Shown: positions 48,927 to 59,101 of the stretch, piece by piece
How positions within the stretch are numbered: position 1 is the stretch's first letter
Layout: every line of letters starts with the position of its first letter
NCBI GenBank assembly: GCA_937941245.1
Contig: CALDYC010000092.1
Location: 1-60,781, forward strand
Direction: 5' to 3'
DNA: 60,781 nt
Source: an uncultured Acidimicrobiales bacterium
GTDB taxonomy: Bacteria; Actinomycetota; Acidimicrobiia; Acidimicrobiales; UBA10347
Position numbers and translations under genes: made by a program
Notes under the pieces: model-generated
The model's database searches: none
What the model saw: only the letters and a program-made list of their open reading frames with translations
Told to the model about the DNA's origin: nothing

Positions 48927-50089
48927 CCAAGCTTGCGCCGGTCGATGTCGGCCCTCGGGTCGAGCGGCTGCGCTCTTCGATGACTGGTGCCGGGCTCGAT
49001 GGGCTGTTGGTGACGTCTCCGATGAACATTCGGTGGCTGACCGGTTTCACTGGTTCCCATGCAACCGTGACGGTCACTGCCGATGAGGTACAGCTCTTTA
49101 CCGACAGCCGATACCGCGACCGGGCACCGGCCGAGCTCGACGCTGCGGGTAGCAGAGCAACGGTCGTCGTCAGCCGCAACGTTGGCGATGGGGTGAGAGA
49201 CGCGCTGGCTGGAGTTGGAACGATTGGCGCCGAAGCCGACCACCTCACATGGGCCCAAGCCGACACCATCCGCAATGACTGGTTCAACGCCGGCTGGTTC
49301 AGCGCCGGGTCGTCCAAGAGCGAGCGCCGAGACGCAGATGAGGTCAGCGGCGACGGTGGCGAGATCGTGGCAACCCAGAGCCTGATCGCCGGGCTCCGAG
49401 CTTCGAAGGATGCAGCCGAAATCGCTCGAATCGAAGCCGCTGCTGCGATTGTTGATGTCGCGTTAGGCAGCTGTGCTCCGCTGCTCGCGACCGGCCCCAC
49501 CGAGCGGGCTTTTGCCCGACAGCTCGAAGCGGCGATACGGGCCGAAGCGGACGACGTTGCCTTTGACACCATTGTCGCGTCAGGGCCGAACGCAGCGATT
49601 GCGCACCATCGCACAGGCGATCGCCGCATACACCATGGCGAGTTCGTGATTGTTGATGTCGGCGCATTGGTCGATGGTTACCGCAGCGATATGACCCGAA
49701 CCTTTCTTGTGGGTACGCCGAACGCCGAACAACGACGGCACTACGACGTGGTGGCACACGCACAACAGGCTGGGGTCGAGGCCATGGCACCCGGGGTTGC
49801 GACGAGCGATGTCGATGCGGCAGCTCGCGCAGTCATTGCCGATGCTGGCTGGGCGGAGTTCTTCGAGCATGGGACCGGGCACGGGGTTGGATTGGATATC
49901 CACGAGTTACCCAGGGTTGCTTCGTCAGTTGATGACATCTACACCGAAGGCACCGTCGCCACAGTCGAACCAGGGGTCTACCTTCCGGGCCAAGGCGGAG
50001 TGCGGGTCGAAGACACGTGCGTGGCAACCGAAGGGGGAGCGCGGCGTCTAACCGGCTTCCCGAAGGTTCTCGACCCGACGGCTGGTTGA
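48923..50089 (+). CDS. pepQ: M24 Xaa-Pro aminopeptidase/dipeptidase
   Basis: DVGALVDGYRSDMTRTFLVG; GHGVGLDIHELPRV; TVEPGVYLPGQGGVRVEDT. Confidence 0.92.
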   Translation: MTKLAPVDVGPRVERLRSSMTGAGLDGLLVTSPMNIRWLTGFTGSHATVTVTADEVQLFTDSRYRDRAPAELDAAGSRATVVVSRNVGDGVRDALAGVGTIGAEADHLTWAQADTIRNDWFNAGWFSAGSSKSERRDADEVSGDGGEIVATQSLIAGLRASKDAAEIARIEAAAAIVDVALGSCAPLLATGPTERAFARQLEAAIRAEADDVAFDTIVASGPNAAIAHHRTGDRRIHHGEFVIVDVGALVDGYRSDMTRTFLVGTPNAEQRRHYDVVAHAQQAGVEAMAPGVATSDVDAAARAVIADAGWAEFFEHGTGHGVGLDIHELPRVASSVDDIYTEGTVATVEPGVYLPGQGGVRVEDTCVATEGGARRLTGFPKVLDPTAG

Positions 50090-50145
50090 CGGGCAACGCC
50101 AGGCATTCGAGTCGGGCCGGAACCGCTCGCCGTTACGCTCGCGGC

Positions 50146-50709
50146 ATGGCAGTTGTGTCCACTAACGACCTCAAGACCGGGATGACGCTCGAACTCGACA
50201 ACAACCTCATGCAGGTTGTCGACTTTCAGCACGTCAAGCCGGGAAAGGGGCATGCGTTCGTCCGCACCACCCTGCGCAATTCGCGGACAGGATCAGTGGT
50301 CGACAAAACTTTTCGCGCCGGCGAGAAGGTCGAGCGGGCCATGATCGACAAGCGCGAGATGCAGTACCTGTATCGAGACGGTGACTCGTATGTTTTCATG
50401 GACAACAGTTCGTTTGATCAGATCAACGTCGAGCCCGCAACCCTGGGCGATGCTGCGAGTTACTTGGTCGAGACAAACTCCGCAGTGATGTTGATGTTTG
50501 GCACCGAAATTATTGGTGTTGACATGCCCGCTTCGGTCGAGCTGACCATTGCCGTGACCGAGCCTGGGGTGCAGGGCGATCGGGTGTCTGGTGCGAGCAA
50601 GCCAGCCACTCTCGAGACCGGCCTGGTCGTGCAAGTCCCTCTGTTCATCGAACAGGGTGAACGCATCAAGGTCGACACCCGCAATGGTGAATACACCGGC
50701 CGAGCCTGA
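50146..50709 (+). CDS. efp: Elongation factor P
   Basis: VSTNDLKTGMTLELDNNLMQVVDFQHVKPGKGHAFVRTTLRNSRTGSVVDKTFRAGEKVE. Confidence 0.98.
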   Translation: MAVVSTNDLKTGMTLELDNNLMQVVDFQHVKPGKGHAFVRTTLRNSRTGSVVDKTFRAGEKVERAMIDKREMQYLYRDGDSYVFMDNSSFDQINVEPATLGDAASYLVETNSAVMLMFGTEIIGVDMPASVELTIAVTEPGVQGDRVSGASKPATLETGLVVQVPLFIEQGERIKVDTRNGEYTGRA

Positions 50710-50720
50710 GCTTCAACGCC

Positions 50721-51128
50721 ATGCAATCTGAACCGACCGGACCAGGTCGCACCGAAGCGCGTGAACGCGCAATCAGTCTTTTGTACGAAGCCGAGATGCG
50801 TGCCATGGCGGTCGACGACCTGCTCGACTCGCTACCACTCGAGCCCGATCGCTACGCGGTGACCGCACTGCATGGTGTCGAGTCACATCAGGTGGCGATT
50901 GACGCGATCGTCAGCGAACATGCTGAGGACTGGAAGCTCGATCGCATGCCGCCAGTCGACCGGGCGATCCTGCGTTTGGCGGTGTGGGAGCTGACCGAAC
51001 GAGCCGATGTGCCGATCGCGGTTGTCATCAACGAGGCGATCGAGCTCGCGAAGGAGTATTCGACCGAACGATCGCCAGCGTTCATCAACGGCGTACTCGA
51101 CTCGGTCGCCACCGCCGTTCGGGACTGA
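50721..51128 (+). CDS. nusB: Transcription antitermination factor NusB
   Basis: REARERAISLLYEAEM-like N-terminus; PPVDRAILRLAVWELTERADVPIAVVINEAIELAKEYSTERSPAFINGVLDSVA. Confidence 0.96.
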   Translation: MQSEPTGPGRTEARERAISLLYEAEMRAMAVDDLLDSLPLEPDRYAVTALHGVESHQVAIDAIVSEHAEDWKLDRMPPVDRAILRLAVWELTERADVPIAVVINEAIELAKEYSTERSPAFINGVLDSVATAVRD

Positions 51129-51137
51129 TTCCTGCAC

Positions 51138-51743
51138 ATGGTGTTTGCGGACCCGGGAACGATTGGGTTCGAAGTCAACGGTACGCAGTGGCAGCTGCGG
51201 CCATGGGCGTTAGCCGATGCGCCCGTGCTTGCCCAGGCCTGGGCTGATAGTGAGGTGGCCCGCTGGAACCCCGTTCCTGGCGATGCTTCGGTCGCCTACG
51301 CCGAGAGGTGGATCAGCGGATGGCACCAACGCCTTCGTTCCGGCCTCGCGCTTGATCTGGTCATCGAATCGCGTTCGGCCCTCGCCCCCCGATCGATGGC
51401 GGGTGAGGTCAGCATGGTCGGTGAGATCGGCATCGTCGGTGAGGTCGGCCTGGTCGGTGAGGTCGGTATATCGGGCCTCGAAATCGATCGGGGGCGCGCA
51501 GCCATCGGCTACTGGTTGCTCCCGGCTGGTCGTAGCCGAGGTCTCGCCGCAGGCGCAGTGACTGCACTGACGAACTGGGTGTTCGCCCGACACGGCCCTG
51601 ATCCCATTGGCTATCTCGACGCGGTATGCCACGTCGATAATGTGGCCGCCCACCGAGTTGCCGAACGCGCCGGATTTGTGTCGGTTCACAACGATGTGGT
51701 CGGCGAAGCGACCGATCGCGTGACTTTGAGGCGTTTTGCCTGA
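51138..51743 (+). CDS. GNAT family N-acetyltransferase with expanded strand repeat
   Basis: IGYWLLPAGRSRGLAAGAVTALTNWVF; DNVAAHRVAERAGF. Confidence 0.88.
   Translation: MVFADPGTIGFEVNGTQWQLRPWALADAPVLAQAWADSEVARWNPVPGDASVAYAERWISGWHQRLRSGLALDLVIESRSALAPRSMAGEVSMVGEIGIVGEVGLVGEVGISGLEIDRGRAAIGYWLLPAGRSRGLAAGAVTALTNWVFARHGPDPIGYLDAVCHVDNVAAHRVAERAGFVSVHNDVVGEATDRVTLRRFA
51402..51473. repeat. 18-nt in-frame tandem repeat, 4 units (GE[VI][SG][MIL]V)
   Basis: ggtgaggtcagcatggtc / ggtgagatcggcatcgtc / ggtgaggtcggcctggtc / ggtgaggtcggtatatcg. Confidence 0.96.
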
Positions 51744-51775
51744 GCACCGCAGCCCATCTCCTGCTAGCTTCGGTG

Positions 51776-51816
51776 CCTGACCGTGAAGCGGGTCCAGTGA
51801 GGCCCTGACGGACAGG
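51776..51816 (+). promoter_or_regulatory. Putative PyrR-binding RNA hairpin in the pyr operon leader
   Basis: CCTGACCGT...ACGGACAGG lower stem (A.A mismatch), GGG/CCC upper stem enclosing TCCAGTGAGG; overlaps the AGGAGG RBS of pyrR. Confidence 0.75.
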
Positions 51817-51827
51817 AGGAACGCCCT

Positions 51828-52394
51828 ATGGGCGAGCGAGAACGGCGCGGCGCGCCACCATACGGCGGCACATTCGTGCCTCGGGCGTTGGTCATGGACG
51901 CTGAGCACATTCGCCGTGCGATCAAACGTATGGCGCACGAGATCGTCGAACGCAACCACGGACTCGACAACGTTGTCGTCATCGGCTTGCAAACCGGCGG
52001 GATCGAACCAGCGCAGCAGCTGGTCGACGCACTTGAAGCCATCGAAGGTGTGCGTACCCCACTTGGCAGTGTCGACGTGGCATTCCATCGAGACGACATT
52101 GGCCTGCGGCCGGTTCTGCCCGAAGCGCCGACCGAGATCAACGACGACCTCAACGGGCGCACGGTCGTGCTTGTCGATGACGTGTTGTTCACCGGACGTA
52201 CTGTGCGAGCTGCGCTCGATGCCATCAACGACTTTGGCCGCCCTCGGGCCGTGCAACTTGCCGTCATGGTCGACCGCGGTCACCGTGAGCTTCCGATCAG
52301 AGCAGACTTCGTCGGCAAGAATCTCCCGACTGCTCGGTCCGAATCGGTGAAGGTCACCTGCGACAGCGTCGAGATCGGGTTCATGCAAAAATGA
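51828..52394 (+). CDS. pyrR: PyrR bifunctional regulator/uracil phosphoribosyltransferase
   Basis: IKRMAHEIVERNHGLDNVVVIGLQTGGI; VVLVDDVLFTGRTVRAALDAINDFGRPRAVQLAVMVDRGHRELPIRADFVGKNLPT. Confidence 0.97.
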   Translation: MGERERRGAPPYGGTFVPRALVMDAEHIRRAIKRMAHEIVERNHGLDNVVVIGLQTGGIEPAQQLVDALEAIEGVRTPLGSVDVAFHRDDIGLRPVLPEAPTEINDDLNGRTVVLVDDVLFTGRTVRAALDAINDFGRPRAVQLAVMVDRGHRELPIRADFVGKNLPTARSESVKVTCDSVEIGFMQK

Positions 52395-53365
52395 ACCACC
52401 TGCTGTCGATCGACGACCTCACCGGCGATGACATCAGAGAGGTATTGCGGATCACGCCGTCATTTGCCGAGGTGGCGCAGCGCCGCATCGCGAAGGTCCC
52501 CGCATTGCGTGGACAAACCGTCGCCCTGCTGTTCTACGAAGACTCGACTCGAACTCGGCTCTCGTTTGAAGTCGCTGCAAAACGATTGTCAGCCGACACG
52601 CTCAACGTTTCGGTGTCGTCTTCGTCAGTCAACAAGGGTGAATCGCTCCGCGACACTGCTGAGACCATCGAAGCGATGGGTATCGACGCCGTCGTGGTGC
52701 GACACCGAAGCTCCGGCGTGCCGCTGCAGCTCACCCGATGGCTCGACGCTGCAGTGCTCAACGCTGGCGACGGTTGGCACCAGCATCCGACTCAGGCGCT
52801 GATTGACTGCCACACGCTGCACCAACAACTCGGCGACCTCAGTGGCAGCCGCATTGCGATCGTCGGCGACATCAAGCATTCACGAGTGGCGCGATCGAAC
52901 GTCGCAGCCTTCACCAAGCTTGGCGCATCGGTCGTACTTGTTGCCCCGCCGACATTGTTGCCTGCAGCGGTGAGCACGTGGCCGGTGACGGTTGAAACCA
53001 ATATGGATGCAGCGATGGCGTCGGTCGACGCCGTGTATCTGCTCCGCATGCAGCGAGAACGCCAGAATTCCGCTTTCGTTCCCGACCTGCGCGAATACGC
53101 GATCCGCTATGGCATGACCTCAGCGAGGGCCGCGCTGGTTGGCCCTGACGTACCCATACTTCATCCTGGTCCGATGAATCGGGGCGTCGAGATCGCCGCC
53201 GCAGTTCCTGATCTCGATCAGGTCGTCGTGATCGACCAGGTCCGCAATGGTGTTGCGGTGCGCATGGCCGTGCTGTTTCTCTTGCTCGGCTCGGGGCCGC
53301 CACCAGAGCTTCCCATCGCATCTGATCCGTCCTCGGAAGCTGCAACGTCAGCGACGTCGACATGA
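52391..53365 (+). CDS. pyrB: Aspartate carbamoyltransferase catalytic subunit
   Basis: LLFYEDSTRTRLSFEVAAKRLSADTLN; HPTQALIDCHTL; LHPGPMNRGVEI. Confidence 0.97.
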   Translation: MNHLLSIDDLTGDDIREVLRITPSFAEVAQRRIAKVPALRGQTVALLFYEDSTRTRLSFEVAAKRLSADTLNVSVSSSSVNKGESLRDTAETIEAMGIDAVVVRHRSSGVPLQLTRWLDAAVLNAGDGWHQHPTQALIDCHTLHQQLGDLSGSRIAIVGDIKHSRVARSNVAAFTKLGASVVLVAPPTLLPAAVSTWPVTVETNMDAAMASVDAVYLLRMQRERQNSAFVPDLREYAIRYGMTSARAALVGPDVPILHPGPMNRGVEIAAAVPDLDQVVVIDQVRNGVAVRMAVLFLLLGSGPPPELPIASDPSSEAATSATST

Positions 53366-54636
53366 CCGGCGCATGGTCCATTCGTGGCGGCACCTTGATC
53401 GATGCCCACGGCACCCGGTCCGGCGACGTACACGTACGCGACCGTCGCATCGTCGGGGCCGACGATATGCCGGCATCAGCAACCGAAATCGACGCCACCG
53501 ACTGTCTCGTGAGTACTGGACTGGTCGACCTACACGCCCACCTCGGCGAACCGGGCAACGAACCAGCAGAGACGATCGTGAGCGGGTCGCGAGCAGCAGT
53601 TGCGGGTGGCTTCACCACCGTCGTTGCGATGCCCGACGTCATGCCATGTGTCGACACCGCGGCCGTCGCTCGTCACGTCGACGTCCTCGCCGGTTCCGCT
53701 CTTTGTCACATCGAGGTCGCTGGAGCAATCACTGTCGGCCGCTCAGGCGTGCACCTGGCCCCATTGGGTGAACTTGCCGACGCCGGGGTGCGCTACGTGA
53801 CTGACTGCGGGACGGGGGTGCAGAATCCGTTGCTGTTTCGTCGAGTGCTCGAATATGCCCGTCCGCTGGGGCTGCTGATCGGGCAGGCTGCACGCAGTGA
53901 CGAGCTGGCTGACAATGCGCACATGCACGAAGGTGAATGGTCGAGCCGCCTTGGATTGGCTGGCGAGCCAGCCGAGGCTGAAGAAATCGTGGTCATGCGA
54001 GACGTGTCGCTCGCACGGCTTACCCGCGCACGGGTCCATTTCCAGACGCTGTCAACCGCCGGCGCGTTTGCGATCGTCAACGCGGCGCGCCGATCGGGCC
54101 TGGCCGTGAGCGCGGAAGTCTCTGCCGCTCATATTTCGCTCGCCGACGCGGATCTAGCCACCTATGACACCAACCGCAAGGTGACCCCGCCGCTTCGTAG
54201 CGAGAGCGACGTGAACGCCGCATGTAACTCGCTGCTAGCCGGAGCGATTGATGCCATCGTCACCGACCACACGCCATGCACCAGGGATCGCAAAGAGCGT
54301 CCATTTGATCAGGCCGACCCTGGCACGATTGGTCTCGAGACTGCGCTCGGCGTTGCACTCACGCGGCTCGATGACCCCGCCGCGGCGTTTCGGGCACTGA
54401 GCTGGCGGCCAGCCGAGCTGCTTGGCCTAGGGAGCCCCAAGGAACGGTCGCTCATGCCTGGAAGCCCGGCTGACATCGTCGTTGTCGACCCGAACCAGAA
54501 CGTGCGGGTCGCAGCTGCGACCATGCACAGCCTGGCCCGAAACTCAGCGTTTGAAGGAATGGAGCTGCGAGGGCAGGTGCGTGCCACCCTCGTCGCCGGA
54601 GACCCCAAGGTGCGCGACGGACAGGTGATGAAGTGA
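53362..54636 (+). CDS. pyrC: Dihydroorotase
   Basis: GLVDLHAHLGEPGNEPAETIVSGSRAAVAGGFTTVVAMPD; AIVTDHTPCTRDRKERPF. Confidence 0.96.
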   Translation: MTGAWSIRGGTLIDAHGTRSGDVHVRDRRIVGADDMPASATEIDATDCLVSTGLVDLHAHLGEPGNEPAETIVSGSRAAVAGGFTTVVAMPDVMPCVDTAAVARHVDVLAGSALCHIEVAGAITVGRSGVHLAPLGELADAGVRYVTDCGTGVQNPLLFRRVLEYARPLGLLIGQAARSDELADNAHMHEGEWSSRLGLAGEPAEAEEIVVMRDVSLARLTRARVHFQTLSTAGAFAIVNAARRSGLAVSAEVSAAHISLADADLATYDTNRKVTPPLRSESDVNAACNSLLAGAIDAIVTDHTPCTRDRKERPFDQADPGTIGLETALGVALTRLDDPAAAFRALSWRPAELLGLGSPKERSLMPGSPADIVVVDPNQNVRVAAATMHSLARNSAFEGMELRGQVRATLVAGDPKVRDGQVMK

Positions 54637-55742
54637 ATCCGATAGTCGAAGCAGCGCTCGTGCTCGCCGATGGCGAAATCTTCGAAGGCGAAGCCTTCGG
54701 AGCCGAGCCCGATACTGCGATATCAACCGGTGAGGTGGTTTTCAACACCGTGCTGTCCGGATACCAAGAAGTCATCACCGATCCCAGCTATGCCGGCCAG
54801 ATCGTGACCTTCACCTATCCGCACCTTGGCAACTATGGGATCAATGCCGGCGACCACGAGAGTCGTCGACCGTTTCTTCGTGGGGTTATCGCTCGAGACA
54901 TTCCGCGCCGCCACAGCAATTGGCGTTCCGATACCGACATTGACTCGTTCCTGAGACAAAGCGGCGTGGCTGGCATTTCTGGCATTGACACCCGCCGCCT
55001 GACGCGCCACCTTCGCGACGCTGGAGCGATGTCGGGTGCGTTTGGAACCGCGTCCGAAGCATCGTTGCTGGCAGCTGCAACTGCCGAACCAGGAACAGCC
55101 GGCGTCAACCTGGCTGCAACGGTGACCGCAGATGCTGCCTATGACGTTGCATCGAAACGCTCCGATCGAGTCGAGCCATGGAACATGGTGGCAATCGACT
55201 ACGGCATCAAGTCAACAATCCTCGACCAGCTTGCGTTGCTCGGCAATGTCACCGTTGTTCCCGCAGGCACCCCAGCGGCAGACATCTTGGCCCGCTCGCC
55301 GCACGGCATATTCTTGTCAAATGGCCCGGGCGATCCCGAAGCGGTCACCGGTGCGACTGACACCATCGACGGCCTGTTGGGTCAGGTCCCGGTCTTTGGA
55401 ATCTGCCTCGGGCATCAGCTGCTCTCGCTCACTCTTGGTCTTGAAGCGTTCAAGCTTCCATTTGGCCATCACGGCGGAAATCACCCCGTCCGCAACCTTG
55501 CGACGGGGACGGTAGAAATCACCAGTCAGAACCACAACTTCTGCATCGCCGACTCGCCGGTCAGCGGCGTCGAGTTCACCCATATGAATTTGAATGATCA
55601 GACGGTCGAAGGCATGCGTTGCGTGCACGCTCCCGCCTTCAGCGTGCAGTACCACCCCGAAGCCGGACCGGGCCCCCACGACAGCAGATACCTGTTCGCC
55701 GAGTTTGAGTCCCTGATGACCACCCACCATGGAGCCCGCTGA
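54633..55742 (+). CDS. carA: Carbamoyl-phosphate synthase small subunit
   Basis: [46 protein letters not shown]. Confidence 0.97.
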   Translation: MNPIVEAALVLADGEIFEGEAFGAEPDTAISTGEVVFNTVLSGYQEVITDPSYAGQIVTFTYPHLGNYGINAGDHESRRPFLRGVIARDIPRRHSNWRSDTDIDSFLRQSGVAGISGIDTRRLTRHLRDAGAMSGAFGTASEASLLAAATAEPGTAGVNLAATVTADAAYDVASKRSDRVEPWNMVAIDYGIKSTILDQLALLGNVTVVPAGTPAADILARSPHGIFLSNGPGDPEAVTGATDTIDGLLGQVPVFGICLGHQLLSLTLGLEAFKLPFGHHGGNHPVRNLATGTVEITSQNHNFCIADSPVSGVEFTHMNLNDQTVEGMRCVHAPAFSVQYHPEAGPGPHDSRYLFAEFESLMTTHHGAR

Positions 55743-58700
55743 TGCCTCGTCGCGACGACATCTCTTCGATCCTGCTGATCGGTTCTGGACCGATCGTGAT
55801 TGGTCAAGCCTGCGAGTTTGACTACTCGGGTACCCAGGCATGCCGGGTGCTTCGAGAAGAGGGGTACCGGGTGATCTTGGCCAACTCGAACCCGGCGACG
55901 ATTATGACCGACCCCGAGTTCGCCGACGCCACCTATGTTGAACCGCTCACCCTTGAAGTTCTCACCGCGATCATCAAGGCCGAGAAGCCCGACGCGCTGC
56001 TCCCAACCCTTGGCGGGCAGACTGCGCTCAACCTTGCGATGGAGGCTGTCGAAGCCGGAGTTCTCGACGAGCACGGAGTCGAGCTCATAGGCGCCGACGC
56101 TGTAGCGATCGAAACTGCCGAGAATCGCGAAAAGTTCAAGCTGGCCATGATCGAGATCGGTCTCGACGTCCCGCGATCGGGCGTCGCTCACGACATGGAT
56201 GTCGCTCGCACGGTCGTCGACGAGATTGGGCTTCCGGTCATCATTCGGCCCGCGTACATCCTTGGAGGGCGCGGCACCGGCATGGCCCACACTGCCGAAG
56301 AATTCGAGAAGGTCGCCAGTTGCGGGCTCGATGCCAGTCCCATCTCGGAGATATTGATCGAAGAATCGATCGCCGGCTGGAAAGAGTACGAACTCGAGGT
56401 CATGCGTGATCATGCTGACAACTGTGTGGTGGTCTGCTCGATCGAAAACCTTGATCCGATGGGTGTGCACACTGGCGACTCAATCACGGTTGCGCCAAGC
56501 CAGACGCTGACCGACGTCGAGTACCAGAAGATGCGCGATGACGCCTTTGCGGTTATGCGGCGCGTCGGTGTCGAAACCGGTGGCTCGAACGTGCAGTTTG
56601 CTGTCGACCCATCAGATGGCCGCCAGGTCGTCATCGAGATGAACCCGCGAGTGAGCCGCAGCTCCGCGCTGGCGTCAAAGGCGACCGGGTTCCCGATCGC
56701 CAAGATCGCTGCTCGATTGGCGGTCGGTTACACGCTCGATGAGATCCCCAACGACATTACGCAGAAGACCCCAGCCAGTTTCGAGCCGTCGATCGACTAC
56801 GTGGTCACGAAGGTGCCTCGCTGGGCATTCGAGAAGTTCCCGGGTACACCAGCGGTGCTCGGCACCCAAATGCAATCCGTTGGTGAAGTTATGGCCATTG
56901 GCCGGACATTCACCGAATCGCTTCAAAAGGCGTTGCGTTCGCTCGAACTGGGCCGCGACGGTCTGAACGCCGATCGCGCCGAATCAGAACTCGATGCAAT
57001 GAGCGACGATGAGCTGCTCGGCGCATCGGCCATTGCAACTCCCGAACGGATCTTTCAACTAGAGGGAGCATTGCGGCGCGGGTTCAGCGTCGACCAGGTG
57101 CACGAGGCCACCAAGGTCGACCCGTGGTTCCTTGACCAGATGCTCCAAATCACCGAGATGCGACAGCACCTCGAAACCATCGACCTCGCCACCGCAACTC
57201 GCGGTGACATTCGCCGAGCCAAACGTCATGGATTTAGCGACGCTCAGCTCGCCTATCTTTGGAAGGTCACTGCAGACGAAGTCGCAGCCGCGCGGGTCGC
57301 AGCTGGTGTGCTTCCGACCTACAAGACCGTTGACACGTGCGCCGCGGAGTTCGATGCCGAGACGCCGTACCACTATTCGACCTGGGAAGACACCAGCGAA
57401 GTTGCCCCGAGCGACCGTCAGAAAGTGATCATTCTCGGCTCCGGACCGAACCGGATTGGACAGGGAATCGAGTTCGACTACTGCTGTGTCCATGCCAGCT
57501 TTGCTCTACGCGAAGCGGGCTATGAGACCATCATGGTGAACTGCAATCCCGAGACGGTGTCAACGGACTACGACACGAGCGATCGGCTGTACTTCGAGCC
57601 ACTGACTTATGAAGACGTCATGAATGTGATCGAAGCCGAACGAGCTTCAGCCCGCGCCGCAGGCGGACCGGGCATCGCAGGGATTGTCGTATCACTGGGT
57701 GGGCAAACCCCGCTGAAGTTAGCCGGGCAGCTACCCGAAGGTTTGGTCGTGGGAACCAGCCCTGATTCGATCGACCTTGCCGAAGATCGGGAACGGTGGA
57801 ACGCCCTCTGCGAACGGATCGGCATACCTCAGCCTCCAGGGGGAACCGCCACCACGATCGACGAAGCTCTCGCTGTGGTCAACAAGGTCGGCTACCCGGC
57901 GCTCATGCGACCGTCCTATGTCCTCGGTGGCCGAGCCATGACGATTGTGCACGACGAAGAGAGTCTTCGCGCCGCTATGGCAGAGATGGCGGCCGTTGGA
58001 TCGCTCGGACGTGAGGGCGGGCTTTCAGCTGAGCGGCCGGTGTTGGTCGACCGATTCTTGGAAGACGCAACCGAGGTTGACGTCGATGCCATCCGAGATT
58101 TGACAGGAGAGGTGCTGATCGGCGGCATCATGGAACACGTCGAACAAGCGGGCGTGCACTCCGGAGACAGCGCATGCATGATTCCGCCCCAGAACCTGCC
58201 CGAAGCGACGATCGCAGCTCTCGAAGCGGCCACGTCAGCACTCGCCGCAGAACTCGACGTGATTGGACTGCTGAACGTGCAGTTCGCGGTCACCGGCTGC
58301 GGCGACGATCGCGAGATTCACGTGCTCGAGGCCAACCCTCGAGCCTCGCGTACGGTGCCGTTTGTGGCCAAAGCAACCGGGCGGCCGCTCGTCAAAATCG
58401 CTACTCGGGTCATGCTCGGCGCGACCCTGCAGGCGCTGCGAAGCGAGGGCATGCTCGGCGAGATCGCCAAGGGTGACCACATAGCGGTGAAAGAGGCCGT
58501 GCTGCCGTTCACGCGATTCCCCGAGACTGACCAGCTTCTCGGCCCGGAAATGCGCTCGACCGGCGAGGTGATGGGTATTGACCTCGAACCGGGCTTGGCG
58601 TTCGCCAAGAGCCAAATCGCAGCCGGAACCGACCTTCCATCGAGTGGTTGTGTGTTCTTTAGTGTCGCTGACCGTGACAAGGCAACCGGTGTGGCCGCAG

Positions 58701-59101
58701 CGCGACAGTTTGCGTCGCTCGGCTTTGGCATCATCGCCACCGAAGGCACTGCCCGAACGCTCACCGAGGCAGGAGTGGCGGTCGAAGGCATTGCCGCAAA
58801 AGTTGGGAAGGGACCCGTCGATGATGGCGCCGTCACCGAACCCAACGTGATCGAACTGATCGATGCGGGACGCGTGCACATGGTGATCAACACGCCACGT
58901 GGCCGAGGCGCTCAGGCCGATGGTTCCTACATCAGGCGCGCTGCAAGCCAGGCTGGGCTTCCGCTCTTTACAACTGTGTCGGCCGCTTTGGCCGCCGCCC
59001 ACGGGATCGCGGCTCGTGCGGCGCACCCGCTCGCAGTCCGGCCGCTTCAGGCCTATCACCAGGGTGTGCACCGCAGCGATACGACCGCTCTCGATGGCTG
59101 A
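55742..59101 (+). CDS. carB: Carbamoyl-phosphate synthase large subunit
   Basis: 1119 aa; [50 protein letters not shown]; duplicated ATP-grasp, MGS domain. Confidence 0.98.
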   Translation: MPRRDDISSILLIGSGPIVIGQACEFDYSGTQACRVLREEGYRVILANSNPATIMTDPEFADATYVEPLTLEVLTAIIKAEKPDALLPTLGGQTALNLAMEAVEAGVLDEHGVELIGADAVAIETAENREKFKLAMIEIGLDVPRSGVAHDMDVARTVVDEIGLPVIIRPAYILGGRGTGMAHTAEEFEKVASCGLDASPISEILIEESIAGWKEYELEVMRDHADNCVVVCSIENLDPMGVHTGDSITVAPSQTLTDVEYQKMRDDAFAVMRRVGVETGGSNVQFAVDPSDGRQVVIEMNPRVSRSSALASKATGFPIAKIAARLAVGYTLDEIPNDITQKTPASFEPSIDYVVTKVPRWAFEKFPGTPAVLGTQMQSVGEVMAIGRTFTESLQKALRSLELGRDGLNADRAESELDAMSDDELLGASAIATPERIFQLEGALRRGFSVDQVHEATKVDPWFLDQMLQITEMRQHLETIDLATATRGDIRRAKRHGFSDAQLAYLWKVTADEVAAARVAAGVLPTYKTVDTCAAEFDAETPYHYSTWEDTSEVAPSDRQKVIILGSGPNRIGQGIEFDYCCVHASFALREAGYETIMVNCNPETVSTDYDTSDRLYFEPLTYEDVMNVIEAERASARAAGGPGIAGIVVSLGGQTPLKLAGQLPEGLVVGTSPDSIDLAEDRERWNALCERIGIPQPPGGTATTIDEALAVVNKVGYPALMRPSYVLGGRAMTIVHDEESLRAAMAEMAAVGSLGREGGLSAERPVLVDRFLEDATEVDVDAIRDLTGEVLIGGIMEHVEQAGVHSGDSACMIPPQNLPEATIAALEAATSALAAELDVIGLLNVQFAVTGCGDDREIHVLEANPRASRTVPFVAKATGRPLVKIATRVMLGATLQALRSEGMLGEIAKGDHIAVKEAVLPFTRFPETDQLLGPEMRSTGEVMGIDLEPGLAFAKSQIAAGTDLPSSGCVFFSVADRDKATGVAAARQFASLGFGIIATEGTARTLTEAGVAVEGIAAKVGKGPVDDGAVTEPNVIELIDAGRVHMVINTPRGRGAQADGSYIRRAASQAGLPLFTTVSAALAAAHGIAARAAHPLAVRPLQAYHQGVHRSDTTALDG

